Notes under the pieces: model-generated | The model's input: the letters and a program-made list of their open reading frames with translations, nothing else | Told to the model about the DNA's origin: nothing | Database searches by the model: none | Translations under genes and position numbers: made by a program | Assembly: GCA_002361775.1 (NCBI GenBank) | Contig: DETV01000048.1 | Span: forward strand, 53,069 to 117,068 | From: Eubacterium sp. UBA3279 | GTDB lineage: Bacteria > Bacillota > Clostridia > Lachnospirales > Lachnospiraceae | Reading direction: 5' to 3' | Length of the DNA: 64,000 nucleotides | In this document: positions 27,010 to 35,742 of the stretch, one piece after another | Layout: every line of letters begins with the position of its first letter | Position numbering within the stretch: position 1 is the first letter of the stretch

Positions 27010-27815
27010 TATTTTGCCACCTCCTCGTTCGCTTCATCTTTCACACCCAGAGCTTCTGCCAGAAGTTCTGTAAAGTAATATACCGGAAGATCTCCCACAG
27101 TATTTTTATTCAGATTGTACATACATAACGGACAGGCAGTGATCAGGAAATCAGCTCCAAATCCGGCTGCGCTGTCTACAATCTTATTACACATATTTTT
27201 AGACATATCTTTTTCTTTTAAGGAAATATAACCGCCGCAGCATTCGTTTCTATATGGATATACCACCGGTTCTCCTCCAATGGCACGAATAAAATCTTCC
27301 ATAACAGACGGATTTTCCGGATTATCAAATTCCAGAATCTTTCCCGGACGAAGAAGAAGACATCCGTAATATGCGCCGATCTTTTTTCCTTTCAGGGGAT
27401 TTACCACTTTTTCTTTTATCTTATCGAAACCAACCCGGTCACGAAGCACTTCCAGAAAATGGAGTACATTCGTTTCTCCTGCGTATGGTTCTTCCAACTT
27501 CATATAATTATTTGCTCTGGTACGAATATCTTCCACATTTTTCATATCATCATTCACACGTTTGATTACATGATGACAGGCAGAACAAAGTGTCACCAGA
27601 TCCTGGCCTTTTTCTTTGGCCTCATTGAGAGCACGGACGGAAGAAAGTTTTGTAGCAATTTCATCAGTACCCAGCGGATAAACTCCACCGCAGCACTGCC
27701 AGTTCTCGATTTCTTCCAGTTCAAATCCCAGTGCCCTTGCGGAAGCTCTGGCATATGCATCCAGTTCTTTCGCTTTTGTTCTCAGGGTACACCCCGGATA
27801 ATAACTGTACTTCAT
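27009..27815 (-). CDS. hdrB: HdrB-like subunit with two CCG domains
   Basis: 268 residues. Both cysteine-rich (CCG) domains are complete: YYPGC...CCGG...CSAC in the first half and YYGC...CCGGY...CPLC in the second. In methanogen HdrB these bind the two non-cubane [4Fe-4S] clusters that reduce the CoM-S-S-CoB disulfide. A Lachnospiraceae-type bacterium lacks those thiols, and no DsrC is encoded in the window. The natural partner is unknown. Linkage suggests it hands electrons to the fumarate-reductase-like pair, directly or via an unknown thiol. Confidence 0.9.
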   Translation of the reverse strand: MKYSYYPGCTLRTKAKELDAYARASARALGFELEEIENWQCCGGVYPLGTDEIATKLSSVRALNEAKEKGQDLVTLCSACHHVIKRVNDDMKNVEDIRTRANNYMKLEEPYAGETNVLHFLEVLRDRVGFDKIKEKVVNPLKGKKIGAYYGCLLLRPGKILEFDNPENPSVMEDFIRAIGGEPVVYPYRNECCGGYISLKEKDMSKNMCNKIVDSAAGFGADFLITACPLCMYNLNKNTVGDLPVYYFTELLAEALGVKDEANEEVAK

Positions 27816-27847
27816 AGTTCTGTATCCTTTCTTATTTAAAACATCTT

Positions 27848-28795
27848 TTACAGTTCGATCTGTGCGATAACATCCTTCAGAGCTTTTGCACTTGCCTGAA
27901 GTTTTTCAATCTCGCTCTTGCTAAGACGCATAGGCACTTTACCCTGTACACCATTCGGTCCCAGTAAAGTCAATGTACTCAGACAAACATCTTCAATTCC
28001 ATATTCGCCGTGAAGCATGGAAGATACTGTTGTAATAGAATCAGATGCAGAAAGCAAAATGCTGCACAGCTTACATACGGAAACAGATACCGCATAGAAA
28101 GTAGCGCCTTTATTTGCAATAATTTTCCCACCGGATTTCTGTACATAAGTAAGCATCTCATCTTTATCCAGCTCCGGAATATCTTTTCCAAGATTTTTCA
28201 TGGTTTCTGTATACTCATCAATACTTACTCCGGATATATAAGCTCCTGTCCACGGAATAAAGGAAGTGTCTCCATGCTCACCGAATACATACGCATGAAT
28301 ATTTTTCTGAGCCACCTTGAAATGCTCAGACAATCCAAAACGAAGACGTGCAGAATCCAGAAGTGTACCGGAACCTACGATCTGACTCTCCGGAAGACCG
28401 GAAATCTTGGTAAATACATAAGTCATAATATCTACCGGATTACTTACGATAATATAAAGAGCATTCGGAGCCGCTTTCACGATCTCAGGGGTAATGCTTT
28501 TCAAAATATTTACGTTTGTCTGTGTCAGCTCAATACGAGTCTGTCCCGGTTTACGGGCAATACCGGATGTGATAATAACAATATCAGAATCCTTTGCATC
28601 TTCATATTCTCCGGCTTTGATAGATACCGGGTCACGGAAACAGGTACCCTGGGCGATATCCATCACTTCGCCTTCTACCTTTTCCTTGTTGATGTCGATC
28701 AACACGATCTCAGATGCAATATCATCATTTGACAGAGTGTACGCAATTGTGGAACCTACGCTTCCGGCTCCAATAATAGTAATCTTGCTGCTCAT
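27848..28795 (-). CDS. LDH/MDH-superfamily dehydrogenase, predicted malate-specific
   Basis: 315 residues with the NAD-binding IGAGSVGSTIAY, VSNPVDIMTYV and active-site GEHGDTS (catalytic His174). Overall it resembles bacterial L-lactate dehydrogenase. The specificity loop, however, reads IARKPGQTR, placing Arg81 where lactate dehydrogenases have Gln (Gln102 in standard numbering). Arg at this place is the malate/oxaloacetate determinant. The later KGATFY segment keeps the Thr typical of LDH, so the picture is mixed. As first gene of the cluster, malate dehydrogenase would complete an oxaloacetate-to-succinate path. ATG 28795 is chosen for its spacing to AAAAGGAG. Confidence 0.75.
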   Translation of the reverse strand: MSSKITIIGAGSVGSTIAYTLSNDDIASEIVLIDINKEKVEGEVMDIAQGTCFRDPVSIKAGEYEDAKDSDIVIITSGIARKPGQTRIELTQTNVNILKSITPEIVKAAPNALYIIVSNPVDIMTYVFTKISGLPESQIVGSGTLLDSARLRFGLSEHFKVAQKNIHAYVFGEHGDTSFIPWTGAYISGVSIDEYTETMKNLGKDIPELDKDEMLTYVQKSGGKIIANKGATFYAVSVSVCKLCSILLSASDSITTVSSMLHGEYGIEDVCLSTLTLLGPNGVQGKVPMRLSKSEIEKLQASAKALKDVIAQIEL

Positions 28796-28959
28796 ATGCT
28801 CCATTCTCCTTTTCATTGTCTTTTTTTTAACAATTAGGGCAAAAAAATATGAAATCTTTACTAATAGTAGATTTTCTTTTGTTTGATTTTCAACAAGAAC
28901 AGAGATGCAATTCTCGCATACTCCTCATGATTAGTATTAGTCAGATTTCAGATATTTTT

Positions 28960-28988
28960 ATCTTATCATATTGACAACTATTTAACAA
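28960..28988 (-). promoter_or_regulatory. Promoter of the mdh-hdr-flx-frd-fum operon
   Basis: Minus-strand TTGTTA, 17-bp spacer, TAAGAT. A leader of about 155 bp follows, with no riboswitch that I recognise. Confidence 0.6.
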
Positions 28989-29030
28989 GTCGTTTTTTAT
29001 TATTTTTTCTGCCAGAATATACATATATAA

Positions 29031-29065
29031 AGAAAACAGGCACCAACCTTGCCATTGATGCCTGT
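29031..29065 (-). terminator. Intrinsic terminator of GH2 copy A
   Basis: ACAGGCA...TGCCTGT hairpin followed on the minus strand by TTTCTTTAT. Confidence 0.8.
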
Positions 29066-29075
29066 AAACTTTCTT

Positions 29076-30860
29076 TTACATGAATGATCTCCAGTAACCT
29101 ATTTTACGCTCATTGATCTCCCTGATAATCTCCGGATCCACCTTAAAGTTTCGCTCCATATCCATCATACCGTTAATTTCCTGCTGCACATCGGAAACCT
29201 GAGTATAACAGAAACCGCATACATAAGGAATTTCTTTTACTGCCGTAGTAATCTCATCAAAACGTTTAATAAATTCTTCTTTTGTATTTACCTTATTTCC
29301 ATAACCCCATCCGGAATCATCATTATTAAATGCAATTCCGCCGTATTCACTGATGATCACCGGCTGACCTTTGTATTCATAGCCATTGGCAAATGCAGAT
29401 TTTCCGGAACTGTGATAAACTTCTGTAGACATAATCTCATCTTTACATTCAGTATATCTTGCTTTCAGAACATCTCCCACTTCCTCATAATCATGCAAAG
29501 TAATAATATCAGAAATCGTATGTTCCCAACCGTCATTTACAATAACCGGACGATATTTATCCAGACTCTTTGTAAGATAATATACTGCTTCTGTAAAATG
29601 CTGCTCCATTGTTCTTGTTTCAATCTGATTCACACCCCAGGATTCATTGAAAGGTGTCCAGGTGATAATGCATGGATGGTTATAATTCTGCTTTACAATT
29701 TCCATCCACTCACTGACAAATTCACTTACCGCATAATCGGTATACTGATAAGCTGCTGCCATCTCGCTCCATACCAACATACCTTTCACATCACACCAAT
29801 ATAAAAATCTTTCATCTTCAATTTTCTGGTGTTTTCTCAATCCGTTATAACCCAAAGCATGAATCTTATCGATATCTTCAATCAACGCTTCCTCACTGGG
29901 CGGTGTAAGATGAGAATCTTTCCAATAACCCTGATCCAGAATCAAACGCTGATAAATCGGATGACCATTCAGCAAAATATTGGAACCGTCAATACGAATC
30001 TCTCTCATGGCAAAATAAGAAGCAACTGTATCCTCCGCATTTCCCTGATAAATCAACTGAAATTTCACATCATACAGATCAGGCTCTTCCGGAGACCAGG
30101 TACGAACACCCCTATTACGCAAAAATACGTCAATTTTCGTTTCCACATGACCAGCCGTAACAGCGGTAATCACTTTCGACACCGGTACTCCTTTAAAAGA
30201 AACAGAAGCTGCCACCAGAAGATCTTCTCCCATGATATTTTCCGGTGCATCCACTTCATATTCCACTTCCAGAGAATGTTCCTGCAGATTGGGAGTCATC
30301 TTCACATTTTTCAGGCTGATTTTTGGTACATATTCACTCCATACTGTTTTCCAGATTCCTGTAGTCTGCACATACCAGCAGCCAAAATTTTTGTCAATCC
30401 AACGCTGTTTTCCCCGGGGCTGCTGCATATCAAAAGAATCTTCCACTTTTACTACCAGTTCATTTTCTCCGTCTCGCACCACATCCGTAATATCGAAGGA
30501 AAATCTGGCATATCCGCCCCTGTGATCTCCCACGTACTGACCATTCACCCATACTTTTGTGATAAAATCACTTCCCTCGAAGTGAAGTTTATAATTTTCT
30601 TTCTCCAGCCGGCTTCCATCCACCTGAAAGCTTCTTCTGTACCAGATCTGATCATGACGGGTTTCATCCTGGATTCCACTCATTTTCGTTTCATAAGTAA
30701 ATGGTACCTGAATAGTCATATTTCCCTTAAAATCTTTGTACCAGCCTTCCTGTTCTCCGCAATGAGCGTCATCAAACGCAAAATCCCATGCCCCATTGAG
30801 ATTTTCCCAGTTATTCCGTACAAACTGCGGTCTTGGATAATCCTTTACATAACACTCCAT
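29076..30860 (-). CDS. Glycoside hydrolase family 2 enzyme, copy A
   Basis: 594 residues. N-terminal sugar-binding domain (about 1-175), immunoglobulin-like domain (about 180-295), then a TIM barrel. The catalytic acid/base is Glu406 in WTPFNESWG and the nucleophile Glu505 in IISEYGG. GH2 includes beta-galactosidases, beta-glucuronidases and beta-mannosidases. Specificity is not clear from the motifs. No signal peptide, so it acts on imported oligosaccharides. The true start is ATG 30860 after GGAGGATTTAGTT. About four fifths identical by eye to the neighbouring copy B, but one 6-residue loop shorter. It has its own promoter and operator. Confidence 0.88.
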   Translation of the reverse strand: MECYVKDYPRPQFVRNNWENLNGAWDFAFDDAHCGEQEGWYKDFKGNMTIQVPFTYETKMSGIQDETRHDQIWYRRSFQVDGSRLEKENYKLHFEGSDFITKVWVNGQYVGDHRGGYARFSFDITDVVRDGENELVVKVEDSFDMQQPRGKQRWIDKNFGCWYVQTTGIWKTVWSEYVPKISLKNVKMTPNLQEHSLEVEYEVDAPENIMGEDLLVAASVSFKGVPVSKVITAVTAGHVETKIDVFLRNRGVRTWSPEEPDLYDVKFQLIYQGNAEDTVASYFAMREIRIDGSNILLNGHPIYQRLILDQGYWKDSHLTPPSEEALIEDIDKIHALGYNGLRKHQKIEDERFLYWCDVKGMLVWSEMAAAYQYTDYAVSEFVSEWMEIVKQNYNHPCIITWTPFNESWGVNQIETRTMEQHFTEAVYYLTKSLDKYRPVIVNDGWEHTISDIITLHDYEEVGDVLKARYTECKDEIMSTEVYHSSGKSAFANGYEYKGQPVIISEYGGIAFNNDDSGWGYGNKVNTKEEFIKRFDEITTAVKEIPYVCGFCYTQVSDVQQEINGMMDMERNFKVDPEIIREINERKIGYWRSFM

Positions 30861-30881
30861 AACTAAATCCTCCACAATGCA

Positions 30882-30905
30882 TTTTAACAGTAATTTTGTT
30901 TGTTT
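30882..30905. promoter_or_regulatory. Operator-like site at the GH2 copy A transcription start
   Basis: Contains AACAGTAATTTTGTTTG, nearly identical to the site at 37350. It sits just downstream of the -10 box. A weaker copy (TTTAAACAGTTTTATTG) is at 30964-30980, upstream of the -35. Confidence 0.6.
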
Positions 30906-30911
30906 ATGTTG

Positions 30912-30939
30912 ATTATACCTCTTTATTATCTGATGTCAA
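30912..30939 (-). promoter_or_regulatory. Promoter of GH2 copy A
   Basis: Consensus minus-strand TTGACA, 16-bp spacer, TATAAT. The match is strong, so repression is a more likely form of control than activation. Confidence 0.85.
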
Positions 30940-31045
30940 TATTCTGGGTTTATTTTTGGCATATTTAAACAGTTTTATTGTGTATTTATTGTAACATCTC
31001 TCTTTTCCAATACATATCCACCACCTTAGAAAAAATTTAAGGAGA

Positions 31046-31080
31046 ATTGTCTTTCAACATTCACCAATGTTTCAGACAAT
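31046..31080 (-). terminator. Stem-loop after GH2 copy B
   Basis: ATTGTCT...AGACAAT with an inner AACATT/AATGTT stem. No strong T run, so only a possible terminator of the transport operon. Confidence 0.5.
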
Positions 31081-31095
31081 CCCCCTTGAATCATT

Positions 31096-32901
31096 TTACA
31101 TAAAGGATCTCCAATATCCTATTTTTCTTTCATTGATTTCTTTAATAATTTTAGAATCAACCTTAAAATTTCTTTCTATATCCATCAAACCATTGATTTC
31201 TTGTTGTACATCAGATACCTGTGTATAACAAAATCCACATACATAAGGAATTTCTTTCACTCCTGTTGTAATCTCATCGAAACGTTTAATGAATTCTTCT
31301 TCAGTATTTACTTTATTTCCATATCCCCATCCGGAATCATCATTATTAAATGCTATTCCACCGAATTCGCTAATGATAATAGGCTGACCTTTATATTTAT
31401 ATCCGTTAGCCATAGCAGATTTGTGATTACTATGATATACCTCTGTTGATAAAATTTCATCTTTATAATCAACATATCTGTTTTTAAGAAGTTCTCCAAC
31501 TTCCTCATAATCGTGAAGAGTTATAATATCAGAAATCGTATGCTCCCATCCATCATTTACAATTACCGGACGATTTTTATCTATACTTTTTGTCAGATAG
31601 TAAATGGCTTCCGTGAAATGCTGCTCTTGTTTTCTTGTCTCAACATGGCTAATTCCCCAAGATTCATTAAATGGAGTCCAGGTAATAATACATGGATGAT
31701 TATAATTCTGTTTCACAATCTCCATCCACTCTTTTGTAAATTCTTCCACCGCATAGTCAGTATATTGATACGCAGCCGCCACTTCACTCCATACCAACAT
31801 TCCTTTCACATCACACCAGTACAAAAATCTTTCGTCTTCTGTTTTCTGATGCTTTCTCAAGCCATTGTATCCCAAAGCATGAATTTTATCAATATCTTCA
31901 ATTAATGCTTCTTCACTTGGCGGAGTCAGATGAGAGTCTTTCCAATATCCCTGATCCAAAATCAATCTTTGATATAACGGACGTCCATTCAGCAAAACAT
32001 TAGGTCCATCAATGCGTATCTCTCTCATAGCAAAATACGAACCAACTTCATCCACTACTTCACCTTTACAGATTACCTGAAACTCAATGTCATACAATTC
32101 CGGTTCTTCTGGTGACCAGCTTCGCACACCCCACTCTAATCCGTACTCATTATTTCTCAAAAATACATCCACACGAGTCTCCATATGACTGGAAGTCACC
32201 GCTGTAATCACTTTGCTCACTGGTACACCTTTAAAGGAAACTGCTGCCGCTACCAACAGATCTTCTCCCATTGCTTCCTCCGATGCTTCTACTTCGTATT
32301 CCAGTTCCAACGCATGCTCTTCCATATTAGGAGTCATTTTCACTGCCTTCAAATTGATTTTTGGCACATACTCGCTCCACACAGTTTTCCAAATACCAGT
32401 AGTCTGCACATACCAACAGCCAAAATTAGTATCAATCCAACGCTGTTTTCCTCTTGGTTGCTGCATATCAAAAGAATCTTCCACTTTCACAACCAATTCA
32501 TTTTTTCCATCTTTCAACAAATCTGTAATATTGAAGCTGAACCTTGCATAACCACCCCTATGGCTTCCTGCATATTGTCCATTCACCCATACTTTGGTAA
32601 CAAAATCGCTCCCCTCAAAATGGAGTACATAATTATCTTTTTCCAATCGTTCTCCATCTACTTGAATCCATCTTCTGTACCAAATATTATCGTGGCGGCT
32701 CTCATCCTGAATACCACTCAATTTTGTTTCATAAGTAAACGGTACCTGAATTGTCAGATTACCCTCAAAACTTTCATACCATTTTTCCTGTTCTCCACAG
32801 TTTTTATCGTCAAATGCAAAATCCCACTCTCCGTTAAGATTTTCCCAATTTTTTCTCACAAACTGTGTTCTCGGATAATCCTTTACATAACACTTTACCA
32901 T
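31096..32901 (-). CDS. Glycoside hydrolase family 2 enzyme, copy B
   Basis: 601 residues with the same layout as copy A. Acid/base Glu413 in WTPFNESWG and nucleophile Glu512 in IISEFGG. Relative to copy A it has one extra N-terminal residue and a 6-residue insertion (NEYGLEW region near 251-257). Its codons are visibly more AT-rich at third positions than those of copy A. No signal peptide. It is the last gene of the importer operon, 15 bp after the acyltransferase gene, with GGAGGAAAATATAT before the ATG. Confidence 0.88.
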   Translation of the reverse strand: MVKCYVKDYPRTQFVRKNWENLNGEWDFAFDDKNCGEQEKWYESFEGNLTIQVPFTYETKLSGIQDESRHDNIWYRRWIQVDGERLEKDNYVLHFEGSDFVTKVWVNGQYAGSHRGGYARFSFNITDLLKDGKNELVVKVEDSFDMQQPRGKQRWIDTNFGCWYVQTTGIWKTVWSEYVPKINLKAVKMTPNMEEHALELEYEVEASEEAMGEDLLVAAAVSFKGVPVSKVITAVTSSHMETRVDVFLRNNEYGLEWGVRSWSPEEPELYDIEFQVICKGEVVDEVGSYFAMREIRIDGPNVLLNGRPLYQRLILDQGYWKDSHLTPPSEEALIEDIDKIHALGYNGLRKHQKTEDERFLYWCDVKGMLVWSEVAAAYQYTDYAVEEFTKEWMEIVKQNYNHPCIITWTPFNESWGISHVETRKQEQHFTEAIYYLTKSIDKNRPVIVNDGWEHTISDIITLHDYEEVGELLKNRYVDYKDEILSTEVYHSNHKSAMANGYKYKGQPIIISEFGGIAFNNDDSGWGYGNKVNTEEEFIKRFDEITTGVKEIPYVCGFCYTQVSDVQQEINGLMDIERNFKVDSKIIKEINERKIGYWRSFM

Positions 32902-32916
32902 ATATATTTTCCTCCA

Positions 32917-33930
32917 CTACTTTACAATACTTTTTGTTTTTCCATCCCTTAATCGTTCCAGATAGGAAATCATCAAAATCACAATCACAAAAAACGTATA
33001 CGCATACCCTTTTGATCGGAAACTAAAATGTGAACCATCCAATGCAAATATAAAAATATTACTCAGCAAAAGATAATATAAGGAAGCTTTTCCTACTTTT
33101 TCCAACCAGAGAGCAACCCACTTGCATAGATTGTTTTTCCTACGAACCTTTTCCAGATTCGCCGAAATCAAATAATATACATATACAATTACGCTTCCAC
33201 CGCAGAGAAACATCCATGAAAGTGGAAAACGTTCCGGTAAATATCCTTGTTGTATCCAAAACACAATACACGGACAACTTACCACTATAGTCCCCAGCAT
33301 GACCCACTTACTCCACACTTTATTCTTCCTGCACATCCACACACCCCAAACAAAATATACAAAATACTGTAGAACAGGAAATGTAATAAACTCTCTGGAG
33401 CCAACAAAAAGCGCCAGCCAAGAATTATGTATATTTTCATATGGCAGCCAACACGATAATATACTCAAAAGAGAAAGAAATAAAACAATCCATCCGTTTA
33501 TCCGTTTCATCAATGGGAACATCAGTATTCCCACAAGTAATACCGCCACAAAAGATGCAAGAAATTCAGACCATCCGGGAAATTTCTTCAAAAGCAGAAC
33601 TTCTGCGATAAAATCCCAGCGAAATATCTTTTGTTCCACCAGCGCCACATAAGCTATACCTGAAATATAAAATGCAATTAAAATACGCACTGCATTTTTC
33701 AACATTTTTCCAGCACTTTGTTTCCACTCTTTTCTGTAATATGCCAAATCGCTCACATATCCAAAACAGAATAAAAAACCGGAAAATGTTGCCAAATTAA
33801 TCATATCTGCCAGGATTTTCTGCACCCCTTCTGTTTCACAGCCAAAAAACTGAATACAATGGCACAAAATCATTGTTATCGTCAGAATCCCCTTACAAAT
33901 ATCTATCTCTTTTCTCCGTACTGTTTCCAC
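32917..33930 (-). CDS. Membrane acyltransferase (acyltransferase family 3)
   Basis: 337 residues with about ten hydrophobic segments. The N-terminus RKEIDICKGILTITMILCHCIQF fits the acyltransferase-3 / OafA pattern (D-x-x-K-G and a membrane His). Such enzymes O-acetylate or succinylate cell-surface sugars. Within a glycan uptake operon it is unusual and may modify a surface polysaccharide or an imported sugar. It starts with GTG and follows the MalG-like permease by a few bases. Confidence 0.8.
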   Translation of the reverse strand: METVRRKEIDICKGILTITMILCHCIQFFGCETEGVQKILADMINLATFSGFLFCFGYVSDLAYYRKEWKQSAGKMLKNAVRILIAFYISGIAYVALVEQKIFRWDFIAEVLLLKKFPGWSEFLASFVAVLLVGILMFPLMKRINGWIVLFLSLLSILSCWLPYENIHNSWLALFVGSREFITFPVLQYFVYFVWGVWMCRKNKVWSKWVMLGTIVVSCPCIVFWIQQGYLPERFPLSWMFLCGGSVIVYVYYLISANLEKVRRKNNLCKWVALWLEKVGKASLYYLLLSNIFIFALDGSHFSFRSKGYAYTFFVIVILMISYLERLRDGKTKSIVK

Positions 33931-33934
33931 AAAA

Positions 33935-34765
33935 TCAACCTTTTACAGCTCCGGATGTAATCCCTGCAACAATCTGTTTTTCAAAAATAATATAAATAAT
34001 AATCATAGGCAACGAAGCTACCATACTGGCTGTCATAGGTCTTACATAATCCACCGTATACGTTCCTGCAAATGTCGGAATACCTACAGGAAGTGTAAAT
34101 AACTCATTACTCATAGCACACAGCAACGGCCACAAATAATTGTTCCAACTTCCCACAAAGGAGAAAATACAAACAGTCGCTATAATTGTCTTAGAAAGAG
34201 GAAGTACAATTTTGAAAAATGTAGTCAATTCTCCCCCTCCATCAATTTTAACCGCCTCCAAAAGTTCATTCGGTAACCCCTTAAAGAAAGTAACCATAAT
34301 AATCATATTCATAGATCCCGCAATGGAAGGAAGTATCATACCAGCATAAGTATCAATCAAATGCATACCATTTACCGTTATAAACAAGGGAACTATTGTT
34401 GCTTCTCCCGGAACCATCAGCCCCAGCAAAAAATACATAAAGAAAGCTTTGCTCCCTTTAAACGGAAGTTTCGCAATCGCATAAGCTGCCATAGCCGAAA
34501 AAATCACCGTTAAAATCGTAACAACAACTGCAATTATCAAACTGTTGATCAACCAGGTCGGAACCTCTGAATTAAAAATAATTGCAGGATAATTTTCCAG
34601 AGTATATGGCGGGGTAAACCAATCAAGCACTGACTTAATCTGTTTTCCTTCCTTTTGAAAAGATACTGCTAATGCCCAGAAAATAGGTCCGATAAAAATA
34701 ATTGCCAATAAAATCGAAAAAACATTAAGCGCCCAATAACCAGCCGTCTTTTTTCTCATTGTCAT
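33935..34765 (-). CDS. Carbohydrate ABC transporter permease, MalG type
   Basis: 276 residues and six transmembrane segments. The EAA loop that contacts the ATPase is seen as ELLEAVKIDGGGELTTFFKIVLPL (about 168-191). C-terminal VAGITSGAVKG is the usual family ending. It imports an oligosaccharide with the adjacent MalF-type permease and binding protein. No ATPase gene is in the operon, so a shared MsmX-like ATPase is expected elsewhere. GGGGGAAG supports the start. Confidence 0.92.
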   Translation of the reverse strand: MTMRKKTAGYWALNVFSILLAIIFIGPIFWALAVSFQKEGKQIKSVLDWFTPPYTLENYPAIIFNSEVPTWLINSLIIAVVVTILTVIFSAMAAYAIAKLPFKGSKAFFMYFLLGLMVPGEATIVPLFITVNGMHLIDTYAGMILPSIAGSMNMIIMVTFFKGLPNELLEAVKIDGGGELTTFFKIVLPLSKTIIATVCIFSFVGSWNNYLWPLLCAMSNELFTLPVGIPTFAGTYTVDYVRPMTASMVASLPMIIIYIIFEKQIVAGITSGAVKG

Positions 34766-34766
34766 T

Positions 34767-35654
34767 TTAATCTTCCCCCTTTCTTTGCAAAATCTGTTGT
34801 CCCAGAGACAAAACTAACAAAATACCAAAAAGCACATAAGACATTGCCGCTGCATAACCCATATTATTCTTATTAAAAGCATTCTCATAGATATATTGAA
34901 TCAATGGTCGTGTACTTGAAGCCGGGCCGCCTCCTGTAATCATATAAATCTGACCAAACACTTTAAAGCATCCAATCATCTGCAGAAGAATTACAAGCCA
35001 GGTAGTTGGTTTCAACAGCGGGAGAACAATATGAAACAATTGCTGCGTTTTTGTTGCTCCATCAATCGCAGATGCTTCGTATATATCCGTTGAAATATCC
35101 TGCAATGCAGAAAGATACAACAGCATACTAAATCCAATCGTCCACCAAACAGTCATTAACGAAATTGTAATCCACACCAAGTCGGGGTTCTGCAGCCATT
35201 GCAGTTCTTTATCCTTCGGCAGAATGCCAATAGAATGCAATGTACCATTAACCAATCCTGTATATGGTGTAAACGTATACTTCGCTATAAAGGATGCCGC
35301 TGATACAGACAAAACACTTGGCAAATAATAAATAATTCTCAAGCCTTTTTTCATTTTTGTTGCTCTATTCGCCAGCATAGCCAATACCATAGCTGTTATT
35401 ACTAACATTGGTGTAGTAATCAAAGTAAAAAAGGTTGTATTTTTTAATGCACCCCAAAAATTTTTATCTCCAATAAATTTTGTATAGTTATCAAATCCAA
35501 CAAATTTTAATTTTCCCATCAACCCCCATTTATGGAGACTCACATAAAAACCTTGCACTACAGGCCATATAGTAAACACCGTATATAAAATAAAAAACGG
35601 AAGAATAAAGGCCATGGCAACAAGGAATGTTTTTCTTTTCTTTGCTTTGCTCAT
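34767..35654 (-). CDS. Carbohydrate ABC transporter permease, MalF/UgpA type
   Basis: 295 residues with six transmembrane segments. The EAA loop is DIYEASAIDGATKTQQLFHIVLPLLKP, and GGGPASSTRPLIQYIY is the typical MalF-type periplasmic segment. It forms a heterodimer with the MalG-type permease whose gene follows after one base. A strong intergenic hairpin separates it from the binding-protein gene. Confidence 0.92.
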   Translation of the reverse strand: MSKAKKRKTFLVAMAFILPFFILYTVFTIWPVVQGFYVSLHKWGLMGKLKFVGFDNYTKFIGDKNFWGALKNTTFFTLITTPMLVITAMVLAMLANRATKMKKGLRIIYYLPSVLSVSAASFIAKYTFTPYTGLVNGTLHSIGILPKDKELQWLQNPDLVWITISLMTVWWTIGFSMLLYLSALQDISTDIYEASAIDGATKTQQLFHIVLPLLKPTTWLVILLQMIGCFKVFGQIYMITGGGPASSTRPLIQYIYENAFNKNNMGYAAAMSYVLFGILLVLSLGQQILQRKGED

Positions 35655-35698
35655 TTTTCCCTCCTATTAAAAGCTCATAAGTTTTTAATTTATGAGAT

Positions 35699-35729
35699 AA
35701 AACGGGAGAGCCATCGGCTCTCCCGTTTT
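35699..35729 (-). terminator. Hairpin between binding-protein and permease genes
   Basis: A perfect 14-bp stem (AAAACGGGAGAGCC / GGCTCTCCCGTTTT) with a 3-nt loop. It probably causes partial termination or 3' protection, so that binding protein is made in excess over the permeases. Confidence 0.7.
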
Positions 35730-35742
35730 CAGCCAATCGGTA

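Noticed and set aside
27848..28795. Plain L-lactate dehydrogenase call
   Set aside because: Arg at the 102 position and operon context argue for malate; kept as a probability, not certainty.
28796..28959. Riboswitch in the leader of the mdh operon
   Set aside because: I see no recognisable aptamer core or terminator/antiterminator pair in this AT-rich leader.
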